From assembly GCA_036555585.1 (NCBI GenBank), contig DATBLE010000044.1, positions 1 through 64,000 on the forward strand: 64,000 nucleotides of DNA, read 5' to 3'. Positions 31,663 to 40,060 of the stretch are shown here, piece after piece. The translations under genes were made by a program, and so were the position numbers. Positions within the stretch are counted from its first letter, which is position 1; every line of letters begins with the position of its first letter. Under the pieces are notes generated by a model. It worked only from the letters and a program-made list of their open reading frames with translations. It ran no database searches and was not told the DNA's origin. Origin of the DNA: DATBLE01 sp036555585 (GTDB lineage: Bacteria; Actinomycetota; Thermoleophilia; Gaiellales; Gaiellaceae).

Positions 31663-32880
31663 GTGACGCGACTCCTCGTCCGGGACCTCGCGCAGGTCGT
31701 CACGCCTGCGGGAACAACTGCGCCGCTGCGCGGGCAGTCGCTCGGCTCGGTCGAGGTGCTCGAGGACGCGTACGTCCTCTGCCTCGACGGCCGGATCGAG
31801 TCGGTCGGCCGCATGCGCGACCTGGGCGCGCTCGACGGGGAGGTCGAGGAGCTGGAGGGGCGCGGCCTGGCGGCGGTCCCCGGGCTCGTCGACTGCCACA
31901 CGCACGCCTGCTTCGTCGGCGACCGCGTCGACGAGTTCGCGCTGCGCGCCGCCGGCGCGACCTACGAGGAGCTGCACGCGGCCGGGGGCGGCATCCTCTC
32001 GACGGTCCGCGCGACGCGGGCCGCGTCCGAGCAGCAGCTGGCGGATGCAGTGCAACGACACCGTGGCTGGATGCTGCGCGCGGGCACGACCACGTTCGAG
32101 GCCAAGTCGGGGTACGGCCTCGACCACGACACCGAGCTGGCCCAGCTCCGGGCGATCCGGGCCGCCGGCGGGGTGGCGACGTGGCTCGGCGCGCACGCCG
32201 TGCCGCCCGAGTTCGCCGACGCCGACGCCTACCTCGACTTCGCGCTCGCCGAGGTGCTGCCCGGGGCCGCCGAGCTCGCCGAGGCCGCCGACGTCTTCCT
32301 CGAGGACGGTGCCTTCGCCGAGAGCCAGGCACGCCGCTACCTGATCGCGTGCGCCGAGGCCGGGCTCGAGCTCCGGCTGCACGGCGACCAGTTCACGGAG
32401 CAAGGCGCGATCCCGCTGGCGGTCGAGCTCGGCGCCCGGTCGGTCGACCACCTGGAGGCGACCGGCCCCGACGGTGTCCGTGCGCTGGCGGCGAGCGACG
32501 TCACCGGCGTCCTCCTGCCGGCCAGCGCTCTCTTCCTGGGGCGGCCGATGCCGCCGGCCAGAGCGCTCGTCGACGCGGGGGCCGCGGTCGCGCTCGCGAC
32601 CGACTTCAACCCGGGCAGCGCCTTCTGCGAGAGCCTTCCGCTCGTCTGCTCGCTCGCCGCCGCCCAGCTGAGGCTCTCGCCGGCAGAGGCGCTCGCGGCC
32701 TGCACCGTGAACGCCGCGCACGTGCTCGGCCGGGCCGGCCGCAAGGGACGGCTGGCGCCGGGATACGACGCCGACCTCGTCCTGCTCGATGCGCCCGACT
32801 GGCGCTATCTCGCCTACCACCTGGGTCACGACCACGTGGCGGCGGTCGTGGTCGACGGCGAGCGGGCGGCGCTACCCTAG
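31663..32880 (+). CDS. hutI: Imidazolonepropionase (405 aa)
   Basis: Hydrolyses 4-imidazolone-5-propionate to N-formimino-L-glutamate. Amidohydrolase fold: metal motif VDCHTHACFVGDR, FEAKSGYGLDHDTEL, later metal and catalytic residues in LHGDQFTEQGA and SVDHLEATG, and the Asp in ATDFNPGSAF. Length is normal. GTG 31663 lies 20 bp after marR, in the same direction. It completes ftcD-hutH-hutU but is separated from hutU by the efflux block. Confidence 0.95.
   Translation: MTRLLVRDLAQVVTPAGTTAPLRGQSLGSVEVLEDAYVLCLDGRIESVGRMRDLGALDGEVEELEGRGLAAVPGLVDCHTHACFVGDRVDEFALRAAGATYEELHAAGGGILSTVRATRAASEQQLADAVQRHRGWMLRAGTTTFEAKSGYGLDHDTELAQLRAIRAAGGVATWLGAHAVPPEFADADAYLDFALAEVLPGAAELAEAADVFLEDGAFAESQARRYLIACAEAGLELRLHGDQFTEQGAIPLAVELGARSVDHLEATGPDGVRALAASDVTGVLLPASALFLGRPMPPARALVDAGAAVALATDFNPGSAFCESLPLVCSLAAAQLRLSPAEALAACTVNAAHVLGRAGRKGRLAPGYDADLVLLDAPDWRYLAYHLGHDHVAAVVVDGERAALP
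32873..32878 (+). promoter_or_regulatory. -10-like TACCCT before the gene at 32887
   Basis: TACCCT ends 8 nt before ATG 32887 and overlaps the end of hutI. Weaker than others because of the C-rich core. Confidence 0.35.
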
Positions 32881-32886
32881 CCACGG

Positions 32887-33315
32887 ATGCCGACCCGCAA
32901 GCAGAAGCGGCGCCGCCAGAAGGACCGGCGCCACGAGTACGAGTACGTCTACCTCGACGAGGAGGGCGAGGAGGTCGAGGTCGACGAGGCGGACCAGGAG
33001 CAGCCTCCGCCGGCCAAGGGCTCGAAAGCGACCGCGCCTGCGAAGGGCAAGCCGAAGAGCGGCCGGGCGCTGCGCGAGCCTCCGGAGCCGTCGTGGTCGC
33101 GGAGCGTCCGGCGGGCGGTTCCGTGGCAGATCGGGATCTTCGTGCTCGTCGTCGCCGTCCTGCGGAACAGCCCGCTGATCAGCAGGATCATGGTCGCGGT
33201 CCTCTACGGCGCCCTGTTCATCCCGCTGATGTACATGACCGACCGCATGGTACGGAATCGGTGGCTGAAGCAGCAGGCAAGGTCGGCTCCGAAGGACAAG
33301 CGGCCCAAGCGCTGA
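32887..33315 (+). CDS. Membrane protein with long charged N-terminus (142 aa)
   Basis: The first 20 residues are strongly basic (KQKRRRQKDRRHEY), then an acidic stretch (YVYLDEEGEEVEVDEADQEQ) and a Lys/Pro linker. Two helices follow (PWQIGIFVLVVAVL and IMVAVLYGALFIPLMYMTDR), with a basic tail. Charged disordered N-termini of this kind occur in unnamed actinobacterial proteins. Function unknown. Confidence 0.72.
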   Translation: MPTRKQKRRRQKDRRHEYEYVYLDEEGEEVEVDEADQEQPPPAKGSKATAPAKGKPKSGRALREPPEPSWSRSVRRAVPWQIGIFVLVVAVLRNSPLISRIMVAVLYGALFIPLMYMTDRMVRNRWLKQQARSAPKDKRPKR

Positions 33316-33333
33316 CCGCGCAGAGCCCCTCGT

Positions 33334-33339
33334 TAGACT
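33334..33339 (+). promoter_or_regulatory. -10 element TAGACT before the MBL gene
   Basis: TAGACT ends 10 nt before ATG 33350, leaving a leader of only a few bases. It may drive the run MBL-hisS-aspS. Confidence 0.5.
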
Positions 33340-33349
33340 CGTCCGCAGG

Positions 33350-33982
33350 ATGCCGCTCGCCGTCGACCGTTACGAGCTCGGCCCGATCCGGACGAACTGC
33401 TACGTCGTCCGGACCGAGCGAGGCGCGCCCGAGGCGGTCGTGGTCGACCCCGGCGACGACGCCACCAGCGTCCGGCTCGAGATCGCCCGGATGGGCGCGA
33501 AGATCGCCGGGATCCTCGTCACGCACACGCACTACGACCACATCGGGGCGGTGGCCGACCTCGCCGAGGCCTCCGGTGCCCCCGTGTACGTCTCGGCGGA
33601 GGAGTCAGCCGTGCTTTCCCGGCCGTCGGACTTCTACCCGGCGCAGCAGATCCGGCCGTGGGAGGCCGAGGTGCAGCTCGCCGGCGACGAGACGATCGAC
33701 CTCGCGGGAATCACCTTCGAGACAATCCGGGTTCCCGGGCACTCGCCCGGCCACCTCGCCTTCTACTGCGACCAGGCCCTCTTCTCCGGGGACGTGCTGT
33801 TCTCGGGCTCGGTCGGCCGAACGGACCTGCCCAGGGCGAGCTGGGACACGCTGGTCGAGTCGATCCGGGCGCTCGTCGAGCGGTTCCCGCCGGAGACGGT
33901 CGTCTACTCGGGCCACGGCCCGCCGACGACCCTCGGCGCCGAGCTCGCGCGCAACCCGTTCTTGACCGAGCTCCGCGTGTAG
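33350..33982 (+). CDS. MBL-fold metallo-hydrolase, glyoxalase II-like (210 aa)
   Basis: H-x-H-x-D-H appears as LVTHTHYDHIGAV. Further metal ligands lie in VPGHSPGHLAFYC and SGDVLFSGSVGRTDLP, and in the last His of VYSGHGPPTTLG. The N-terminus LGPIRTNCYVVRT is typical of GloB-like thioesterases (YcbL type). It precedes hisS in many actinobacteria. The stop TAG at 33980-33982 shares one base with the hisS GTG. Likely a thioester hydrolase; exact substrate unknown. Confidence 0.9.
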   Translation: MPLAVDRYELGPIRTNCYVVRTERGAPEAVVVDPGDDATSVRLEIARMGAKIAGILVTHTHYDHIGAVADLAEASGAPVYVSAEESAVLSRPSDFYPAQQIRPWEAEVQLAGDETIDLAGITFETIRVPGHSPGHLAFYCDQALFSGDVLFSGSVGRTDLPRASWDTLVESIRALVERFPPETVVYSGHGPPTTLGAELARNPFLTELRV

Positions 33983-35178
33983 TGCCCGCGTTCGAGGCCC
34001 CGCGGGGCACGCACGACATCCTTCCGTCCGAGCAGCCGGCCTGGCGGCTCGTCAGGCAGGAGTTCGAGCGGCTCTGCGAGCTGTACGGCTACCGCAGGGT
34101 CGACACGCCGGTGTTCGAGGACACCGAGCTGTTCGCCCGGACGTCGGGCGTGGGCTCGGACATCGTCTCGAAGGAGATGTACACCTTCACCGACCGGGGC
34201 GACCGCTCGCTCACGCTCCGCGCGGAGGCGACCGCCCCGATCGTGAGGGCGTACCTCCAGCACGGCCTCCACCGCGAGCCGCAACCGCAGAAGCTCTACA
34301 CGATGCAGACGAACTACCGGTACGGCCGCCCGCAGAGAGGCCGCTACCGCGAGTTCTGGGCGCTCGACGTCGAGTCGATCGGCTCGGACGACCCCGCCTG
34401 CGACGCCGAGGTCATCCACCTGTACGACGCGCTGCTCGGGAGGCTCGGGATCGCCGACTACCGTCTCGAGCTGAACTCGATCGGCGACGCGGCCTGCCGC
34501 CCCGCGTACCTGGAGAAGCTGCGGCCCTGGCTGGCGGAGCACGCCGCCGACCTCGACGAGGCCACCCGGGAGCAGGCCGAGCGCAACCCGCTGCGCGCCC
34601 TCGACAACCTCGCCGCGAAGCCGGCGGCCGTGCAGGAAGCGCTCGGAGCGGCGCCGGCGATCGGCGATTCGCTCTGCGCCGCCTGCCGGGAGCACTTCGC
34701 CGAGGTGCGGCGCTATCTCGACGCGTTCGGAGTCCGCTACGAGCTGGTGCCGACGCTCGTGCGCGGGCTCGACTACTACACGCGCACGACCTGGGAGTTC
34801 GTCGGCCCGGAGGCCGGCTCGCAGAGCGTGCTCTCGGGCGGCGGCCGCTACGACGGGCTCGCCGAGGAGCTGGGCGGGGCGCACACGCCCGGCGTGGGCT
34901 TCGGCGCGGGGGTCGAGCGCCTCCTGACGGCGATCGAGCACGCGGGCACCGAGGTCGGGGAGGACGAGGGCATCGACGTGTTCTTCGTGTGCGCCGACGG
35001 CGCCGACCGCGCGGCGGTGCTCGCGAAGCTGATGGAGCTGCGCAAGGCCGGCGTCCGCGCAGACGCCGACTTCGCCGGCCGGTCGGTCAGGGGCCAGCAC
35101 ACGCAGGCCGGCCGGCTCGGCGCGAAGCAGGTGGTCGTCGTGGACGTCGAGACCGACCTCACCGGGGTGGGCGGGTGA
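33982..35178 (+). CDS. hisS: Histidyl-tRNA synthetase (398 aa)
   Basis: Class II synthetase. APRGTHDILP at the N-terminus, motif 2 around YTMQTNYRYGRPQRGRYREF, His-specific LVRGLDYYTRTTWEF, motif 3 GGGRYDGLAEELGG and GVGFGAGVERLL, then an anticodon-binding domain (FFVCADGADRAAVLAKLMEL). GTG 33982 begins immediately at the conserved N-terminus. Slightly short compared with ~420. Coupled to aspS by GTGA. Confidence 0.96.
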   Translation: MPAFEAPRGTHDILPSEQPAWRLVRQEFERLCELYGYRRVDTPVFEDTELFARTSGVGSDIVSKEMYTFTDRGDRSLTLRAEATAPIVRAYLQHGLHREPQPQKLYTMQTNYRYGRPQRGRYREFWALDVESIGSDDPACDAEVIHLYDALLGRLGIADYRLELNSIGDAACRPAYLEKLRPWLAEHAADLDEATREQAERNPLRALDNLAAKPAAVQEALGAAPAIGDSLCAACREHFAEVRRYLDAFGVRYELVPTLVRGLDYYTRTTWEFVGPEAGSQSVLSGGGRYDGLAEELGGAHTPGVGFGAGVERLLTAIEHAGTEVGEDEGIDVFFVCADGADRAAVLAKLMELRKAGVRADADFAGRSVRGQHTQAGRLGAKQVVVVDVETDLTGVGG

Positions 35179-36929
35179 AGTGGCGCGACCTGCTCTGCGG
35201 CGAGGTGAGGCCCGTGCACGTGGGGCGGACGCTGACCCTTGCGGGCTGGGTCGACACCCGGCGCGACCACGGCGGCCTCGTCTTCGTCGACCTCCGGGAC
35301 CAGGCCGGCATCTGCCAGCTGGTGATCAACCCGGAGCACGCTCCCGCGGCGCACGCCGTCGCGCACGAGGTCCGCAACGAGTTCGTACTCCGCGCGACCG
35401 GCGAGGTCGCAGCCCGCGCGCCCGGGGCGGTCAACGCCGACCTGCCGACCGGGGAGGTCGAGCTGCAGGTCGGGACGCTCGAGGTCGTCTCCCGCTGCCC
35501 GCCGCTGCCGTTCCAGCTCGACGAGGAGAACGTCGACGAGACCCTTCGTTTCCGCTACCGCTGGCTCGACCTGCGCCGCCCCCGGCTCCAGCGCAACATC
35601 CGGCTCCGCGGCCAGATGGTCGGGATCATCCGGCGGGTGATGGAGGCGGCCGGGTTCCTCGACATCCAGACCCCGCTCCTGTTCAAGCCGACGCCCGAAG
35701 GGGCCAGGGACTTCATCGTCCCGAGCCGGCTGCAGCAGGGACGCTTCTACGCGTTGCCGCAGTCGCCGCAGATCCTGAAGCAGCTGCTGATCATCGCGGG
35801 CTTCGACCGCTACTACCAGATCGCGATCTGCTTCCGGGACGAGGACCTGCGTGCCGATCGCGTCCAGGAGATCACCCAGCTCGACGTCGAGATGGCCTTC
35901 CCCGACCTCGAGCTGATCTTCGAGCTGATGGAGACGATGTGCACCGAGATCTGGCGCGACTGCATCGGGGTCGAGCTGAAGCCGCCGTTCCGGCGGCTGA
36001 CCTACGCGGAGGCGATGGCGCGCTACGGGACGGACAAGCCCGACCTGCGCTTCGGGCTCGAGATCGAGGACGCGACCGGGCCGACGCGCAACTCGGGCTT
36101 CAAGGTCTTCGCGGACGCGCCGTGCGTGCGGTACCTCCGCGTGCCGAAGGAGCTCTCGCGGGCAGAGCTTGCCGCGCTCGAGGAACGGGCGAAGGAGTGG
36201 GGAGCAAAGGGGCTCGCCTACGTCGTTCGCGGAGCCGACGGCGAGACCCGCTCGCCGATCGCGAAGTTCCTCTCCGAGGAGGAGCTTGCCGCCTTCCGCG
36301 GCGAGCCGGGTACGACGGTGCTGTTCGGAGCAGGGGAGCCGGCGGAGGTTGCGCGCGTGCTCGGCGCGCTGCGCAGTCACCTCGGCGAGTCGCTCGGCCT
36401 CGTCGACGAGGACGCGGACGAGTTCGTCTGGGTGGTCGACTTCCCCATGTTCGAGTGGTCGGAGGACGAGGGCCGATGGGGTGCCGTCCACCATCCGTTC
36501 ACCCGTCCGACCCCGGAGTGGGAGGAGACGTTCGACTCCGATCCCGGCAACGCTCTCGCCCTGGCGTACGACCTGGTCGCGAACGGAAACGAGATCGGCG
36601 GCGGCTCGTTCCGGATCCACGAGTCGGATCTGCAGGCCCGCGTCTTCGACGTTCTCTCGCTCACCCCGGAGGAGCAACGCGTGAAGTTCGGCTTCCTCCT
36701 CGACGCGCTCGGGATGGGTGCGCCGCCGCACGGCGGCATCGCGTTCGGCATCGACCGGATGGTGATGGTGCTCGCCCGCGAGCCGAATCTCCGCGACACG
36801 ATTGCCTTCCCCAAGAACCAGGCCGGGATCGACCCGATGAGCGGCGCTCCGTCGGACGTTCCGCGCGCGCAGCTGGACGAGCTCGGCATCGAGGTCGTCA
36901 CTCCCGAGGAACCGGGCGAGGCCATCTAG
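35175..36929 (+). CDS. aspS: Aspartyl-tRNA synthetase, bacterial type (584 aa)
   Basis: N-terminal OB domain (GWVDTRRDHGGLVFVDLRDQ), class II core with motif 1 region FLDIQTPLLFKPTPEGARDF, SPQILKQLLI, motif 2 ICFRDEDLRADRVQEITQLD, the bacterial GAD insertion (~300-410) and motif 3 GIAFGIDRMVMVL. GTG 35175 overlaps the hisS stop. The OB loop has no obvious archaeal-type feature. Adjacent hisS-aspS order is common. Confidence 0.96.
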   Translation: MKWRDLLCGEVRPVHVGRTLTLAGWVDTRRDHGGLVFVDLRDQAGICQLVINPEHAPAAHAVAHEVRNEFVLRATGEVAARAPGAVNADLPTGEVELQVGTLEVVSRCPPLPFQLDEENVDETLRFRYRWLDLRRPRLQRNIRLRGQMVGIIRRVMEAAGFLDIQTPLLFKPTPEGARDFIVPSRLQQGRFYALPQSPQILKQLLIIAGFDRYYQIAICFRDEDLRADRVQEITQLDVEMAFPDLELIFELMETMCTEIWRDCIGVELKPPFRRLTYAEAMARYGTDKPDLRFGLEIEDATGPTRNSGFKVFADAPCVRYLRVPKELSRAELAALEERAKEWGAKGLAYVVRGADGETRSPIAKFLSEEELAAFRGEPGTTVLFGAGEPAEVARVLGALRSHLGESLGLVDEDADEFVWVVDFPMFEWSEDEGRWGAVHHPFTRPTPEWEETFDSDPGNALALAYDLVANGNEIGGGSFRIHESDLQARVFDVLSLTPEEQRVKFGFLLDALGMGAPPHGGIAFGIDRMVMVLAREPNLRDTIAFPKNQAGIDPMSGAPSDVPRAQLDELGIEVVTPEEPGEAI

Positions 36930-36932
36930 ACT
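36927..36932 (+). promoter_or_regulatory. -10 element TAGACT before the gene at 36939
   Basis: TAGACT overlaps the aspS stop codon and ends 6 nt before ATG 36939. Confidence 0.45.
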
Positions 36933-36938
36933 CGTCGC

Positions 36939-37283
36939 ATGGCGGGGTTCGCGCCGAGATTCGCGCTCGAGGCCGGCTTTCTGATCCTGCTCGGCGCGGG
37001 TGCGGGCTACGCCGACCTCAGGCCGGCCGCGATCGTCGCGATCCTCGGCGGCGGCTGGATCCTCGTCTCGCTCGTCGAGCTCGCCGTCTGGCGCGCCCAG
37101 GCGCGGCCGCCCGTTGCCGGCTACGCGCCGGAGCCCGCGCTCGACGAGGGCGCCCCGGCCCCTGCGGAGGACGGCCGCGAGTACCCGCTTCGCCCGGACG
37201 CGGGCGACGCGCCGTCCGAGGAGGTGGAGGCGTACACACGCGTCATCGGCGGGGAACCCGACGACGCCTCGGCCGCGGAGTGA
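36939..37283 (+). CDS. Two-helix membrane protein with acidic tail (114 aa)
   Basis: Two helices (FALEAGFLILLGAGAGYADL and a second beginning AAIVAILGGGWILVSLVEL) lead into a Pro/Ala/Glu-rich cytoplasmic or periplasmic tail of ~60 residues (APEPALDEGAPAPAEDG...). Unnamed proteins of this type follow aspS in actinobacteria, from memory. The stop overlaps the GTG of the RlpA-like gene. Confidence 0.72.
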   Translation: MAGFAPRFALEAGFLILLGAGAGYADLRPAAIVAILGGGWILVSLVELAVWRAQARPPVAGYAPEPALDEGAPAPAEDGREYPLRPDAGDAPSEEVEAYTRVIGGEPDDASAAE

Positions 37284-37711
37284 GCCCCGTCCTGGCGCAG
37301 CGTCTGCTGGCCGTGCTCGCCGCCGGGCTGCTCGCGGCGGTGGTCGGGCTTGCGGTCGCCTCGCGCGACGCGCAGGTCGCCGTCGCCCGGTCGGCGCTGC
37401 CCCGGCCGGCCGTGTCCAGCCTGAGCGGCTGGTATCCGGCGGTCGCCGGCGTGCGGGCGCGCCCCCTGGCGGGTCGCGTGTCGGGGTGCGGCACGCTGCT
37501 CAGGCCAAAGACCCTCGGAGTCGACCATCCGGTGCTCCCCTGCGGAGCGAAGATCTTCGTCGACTTCGGCGGCAAGACGGCGCTGACCAGCGTGGTCGAT
37601 CGCGGGCCGTTCACGCCGCGCCTCGACTTCGAGCTGACACCGGCGCTCGCCGACCTGCTCGGGCTCGAGGGGCGGCAGCCGATCAGGTGGAGCTTCGCCC
37701 GCGCAAGGTAG
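37280..37711 (+). CDS. Exported RlpA-like double-psi beta-barrel protein (143 aa)
   Basis: Signal-anchor helix at ~5-25 (LLAVLAAGLLAAVVGLAVAS). The mature part has the RlpA pattern: G-x-x-T/L-L-x-P-K-T-L-G-V-D-H-x-x-L-P-C-G-A-K, then VVDRGPFTPRLDFELTPALADLLG. The Asp in DRGPF is the residue of the lytic transglycosylase/expansin fold. The usual SPOR domain is absent. Likely acts on peptidoglycan or binds it. GTG start overlaps the upstream stop. Confidence 0.85.
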   Translation: MSPVLAQRLLAVLAAGLLAAVVGLAVASRDAQVAVARSALPRPAVSSLSGWYPAVAGVRARPLAGRVSGCGTLLRPKTLGVDHPVLPCGAKIFVDFGGKTALTSVVDRGPFTPRLDFELTPALADLLGLEGRQPIRWSFARAR

Positions 37712-37725
37712 CCGCATGCCGTCGC

Positions 37726-37731
37726 TAGAGT
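37726..37731 (+). promoter_or_regulatory. -10 element TAGAGT of the probable 6S RNA
   Basis: TAGAGT ends 6 nt before 37738, the predicted 5' end of the RNA stem. Confidence 0.5.
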
Positions 37732-37737
37732 GGGCGG

Positions 37738-37902
37738 GTGCCCGACCCTGTTCGTGGCTCCGCACACCAATGTAGAACCAACAGCCAAAGCGAGGGAGCC
37801 CGAGTCGGGCCCGGCGAGTCGGGAGACGAGCCGGCCCGCACGGCACCCACCTGGTTCGTCCAGGTTCGCTACGGGGCGGAGACATCGGCAGGGTCGGGGC
37901 AC
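37738..37902 (+). ncRNA. ssrS: Probable 6S RNA
   Basis: A long-range closing stem pairs GTGCCCGACCCTG (37738-37750) with CAGGGTCGGGGCAC (37889-37902) with one bulge. Inside is a large, A-rich, mostly unpaired region around 37765-37795, then an apical G/C stem (about CGGGCCCGGC with GCCGGCCCG, near 37804-37838). Closing stem, central bubble and terminal hairpin are the 6S plan, in which the bubble mimics an open promoter for sigma-70 RNA polymerase. The location between aspS and mnmA-alaS is the Bacillus 6S position. No protein-coding frame here is convincing. Confidence 0.6.
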
Positions 37903-38150
37903 GCTCCTCGTCGCCGGCCGCCCAGGCCGTCCGTTTCGGGCCGGCGCGCGGACGCCTCGCGGGCGCTTTTCCAGAATCGTCACGCTCGGGTCTCGATTCG
38001 GTCACCGTTTCCTCGGTAGGCTCGCCAGCAGGGGTGAGGGGCAACTCCCCCACCCCGGGCGGGGGCTGGCAGACGGCTGGCGGACCGGACGGCGGCACGG
38101 CGACCGTGCGGGAGCGGCGGCGGGCAGGCGGCGTGTGCGATTCTGGGTCG
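37903..38150. other. Untranslated gap before mnmA with a G/C hairpin
   Basis: A hairpin at 38031-38056 has arms GGGGTGAGGGG and CTCCCCCACCCC with one bulged A. It may end the 6S-type transcript or form the mnmA leader. No gene seen. Confidence 0.45.
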
Positions 38151-39401
38151 ATGACCGAGATCGCAGGCGACTCGTCGCGCGACGGCTGCTGGGCCCTCGT
38201 GCGGCTCAAGCTGGACGGCGAGCGGATCGTCGACGCCGACGCCGACGGGCTGGGCGCCGACCTGCGCGGGTTGAGCCTGCTCGAGGCGGCGTCGGTCGGG
38301 GGCGAGACCCTGGCGGTCGACGCGCTGGCCAACGCGATCGGCCCGGTGTTCCGCGCGCGCCCGGCGCCGGCCCGCGTCGCGGTCGCGATGAGCGGCGGCG
38401 TCGACTCCGCCGTTGCCCTCCTTCGAGCGGGGAGCGATGCCATCGGCGTCACGTTGCGCCTCTGGACGGATCCCCGGGGCTCCGGGTCGGAGCGCGTCTG
38501 CTGCTCGCCCGCGGCGGTGATCGCCGCGCGAGAGACCTGTCACTCGCTCGGCCTACCGCACGTGACGGTCGATTTGCGGGACGGGTTTCGCCGGGCGGTG
38601 GTCGAGCCCTTCGTCCGCGGCTACGCAGCAGGCTGGACCCCGAACCCCTGCATGCGCTGCAACGGCAGCTTCCGGTTCGCAGAGTTGCTCGCCTTCGCCC
38701 GCCGGGCCGGCGCTCGCACGCTGGCAACGGGCCACTACGCTCGGATCGTCGAGCACCGCGGGCGGCGGCTCGTCGCCCGCGGGGCCGACGAGCGAAAGGA
38801 CCAGTCGTACATGCTGGCGAGCGTCGATCCGGCCGCGCTCGAGCGTGTCTGGTTCCCGCTCGGAGGCCGGCGGAAGGACGAGGTCCGGGCCGAGGCTGCC
38901 GGCGCGGGGCTGGCGGCGGCCGGCCGCGCGGAGAGCCAGGAAGCGTGCTTCCTCGCCGGCGACGACTACCGGACCTTCCTCGAGCGGCGCGGGCTGAAGC
39001 CCACGACCGGGCCGATCGTCGACCTCACGGGGGCGCAGGTCGGCACGCACGCCGGCCACTGGCGGTACACGCCCGGCCAGCGCCGCGGCCTCGCCGTCTC
39101 TGCGGGAGGCCCGCTGTACGCGATCGAGACCGACGCCGCCACGAACACGGTCGTCGTCGGCCCGCGCTCGGCGCTCGCCCGGGCGACGCTCACCGCCGTT
39201 GGACGCCTGTACGCACCCGTCGAGCACGCGACCGTGAAGATCCGCTATCGGGCTGCCGCGGTGCCGACCAGGGTCGCGCCGGCTCGTCGCGGCTTCACGC
39301 TCGAGCTGGACGAGCCGGTCTACGGAGCCGCTCCGGGCCAGACCGCCGTTCTGTACGAAGACGACGTGGTGGTCGGGGCAGGGACGCTGACGGCGTCCTA
39401 A
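38151..39401 (+). CDS. mnmA: tRNA-uridine 2-sulfurtransferase MnmA with N-terminal extension (416 aa)
   Basis: Thiolates U34 of tRNA-Lys/Glu/Gln. PP-loop SGGVDS at residues 81-86, CCSPAAVIAAR, catalytic Cys in TPNPCMRCNGSF, second Cys in ESQEACFLAGDDY, and YTPGQRRGLAV. In most MnmA proteins the PP-loop is near residue 10-18; here ~70 residues precede it (WALVRLKLDGERIVDADADG, LSLLEAASVGGETLAVDALA). These look like a degenerate IscU/NifU-like fold lacking its cysteines. ATG 38151 is used; upstream sequence is low-complexity. Confidence 0.92.
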   Translation: MTEIAGDSSRDGCWALVRLKLDGERIVDADADGLGADLRGLSLLEAASVGGETLAVDALANAIGPVFRARPAPARVAVAMSGGVDSAVALLRAGSDAIGVTLRLWTDPRGSGSERVCCSPAAVIAARETCHSLGLPHVTVDLRDGFRRAVVEPFVRGYAAGWTPNPCMRCNGSFRFAELLAFARRAGARTLATGHYARIVEHRGRRLVARGADERKDQSYMLASVDPAALERVWFPLGGRRKDEVRAEAAGAGLAAAGRAESQEACFLAGDDYRTFLERRGLKPTTGPIVDLTGAQVGTHAGHWRYTPGQRRGLAVSAGGPLYAIETDAATNTVVVGPRSALARATLTAVGRLYAPVEHATVKIRYRAAAVPTRVAPARRGFTLELDEPVYGAAPGQTAVLYEDDVVVGAGTLTAS

Positions 39402-39404
39402 GAT
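39399..39404 (+). promoter_or_regulatory. -10 element TAAGAT before the DUF948 gene
   Basis: TAAGAT overlaps the mnmA stop codon and ends 6 nt before ATG 39411. Confidence 0.45.
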
Positions 39405-39410
39405 CCGGCG

Positions 39411-39869
39411 ATGCTCGCGTCCGTCGACTGGGGCGACGTCGCCTACGGAGCGCTCGCGTTCTTCCTCGTCGTCGCGGGGCTCGCGATCGCGTACGGCGCT
39501 TTCCGGCTCGGCGGAGCCCTCGGGCGGGCGTCGTCGCTGATCGAGGGCACCGAGACCGAGCTGCTGCCGGTGATCTCGAAGCTCGGCGGAACGCTCGACC
39601 GCGTCAACACCCAGCTCGACAAGGTGGACGTGATGACGGACAGCGCGGTCGACGCGGTGTCGACCGTTGACGTCGGCGTGCGCCGCGTCACCGGGGCGGT
39701 GACCAGGCCGATCCAGGCGCTTGCCGGCCTCTTCACCGGCGCCCGGCATGCGTCGTCCGCGGCTCGCTCGGGCGCGAGCTGGCGCGACGCAGTCCGAACG
39801 GGCCGGGCCGAGGCGGCGCGGCGCGAGCAGGATCTCGCGGAGGAGCTCGGCCGAGACGACACGTCCTGA
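39411..39869 (+). CDS. DUF948 membrane protein (152 aa)
   Basis: One N-terminal helix (VAYGALAFFLVVAGLAIAYG), then a long amphipathic coil (LIEGTETELLPVISKLGGTL, NTQLDKVDVMTDSAVDAVST, VTRPIQALAGLFTG), the DUF948 hallmark. Its place between mnmA and alaS is typical of actinobacteria. The protein may bundle at the membrane; function unknown. Confidence 0.85.
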   Translation: MLASVDWGDVAYGALAFFLVVAGLAIAYGAFRLGGALGRASSLIEGTETELLPVISKLGGTLDRVNTQLDKVDVMTDSAVDAVSTVDVGVRRVTGAVTRPIQALAGLFTGARHASSAARSGASWRDAVRTGRAEAARREQDLAEELGRDDTS

Positions 39870-40048
39870 ATCGCCTACGTGCCGGATCAGCCACATCCGA
39901 TTCGGCCAGCGGCTCCTTCGGCCTTCGTCGGCGTCCCCGGCCTCCTCCCCGCGGCGATCGTAGCCCGCGGCCCGGTGACGTGTCCGCGCCGCGTCCGTGC
40001 CGAGGCGGCGCCTTCTCTTCCACAGGTGGGAGGCGCAGCTGCCCTCCC

Positions 40049-40054
40049 TAGAAT
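40049..40054 (+). promoter_or_regulatory. -10 element TAGAAT of alaS
   Basis: TAGAAT ends 6 nt before GTG 40061. The 190-bp gap before it has no gene. Confidence 0.5.
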
Positions 40055-40060
40055 CACAGC

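Noticed and set aside
37738..38019. A plus-strand protein of 93 residues in the gap before mnmA
   Set aside because: Low-complexity Arg/Ser/Pro composition and overlap with the long RNA stem; the gap behaves as RNA plus leader.
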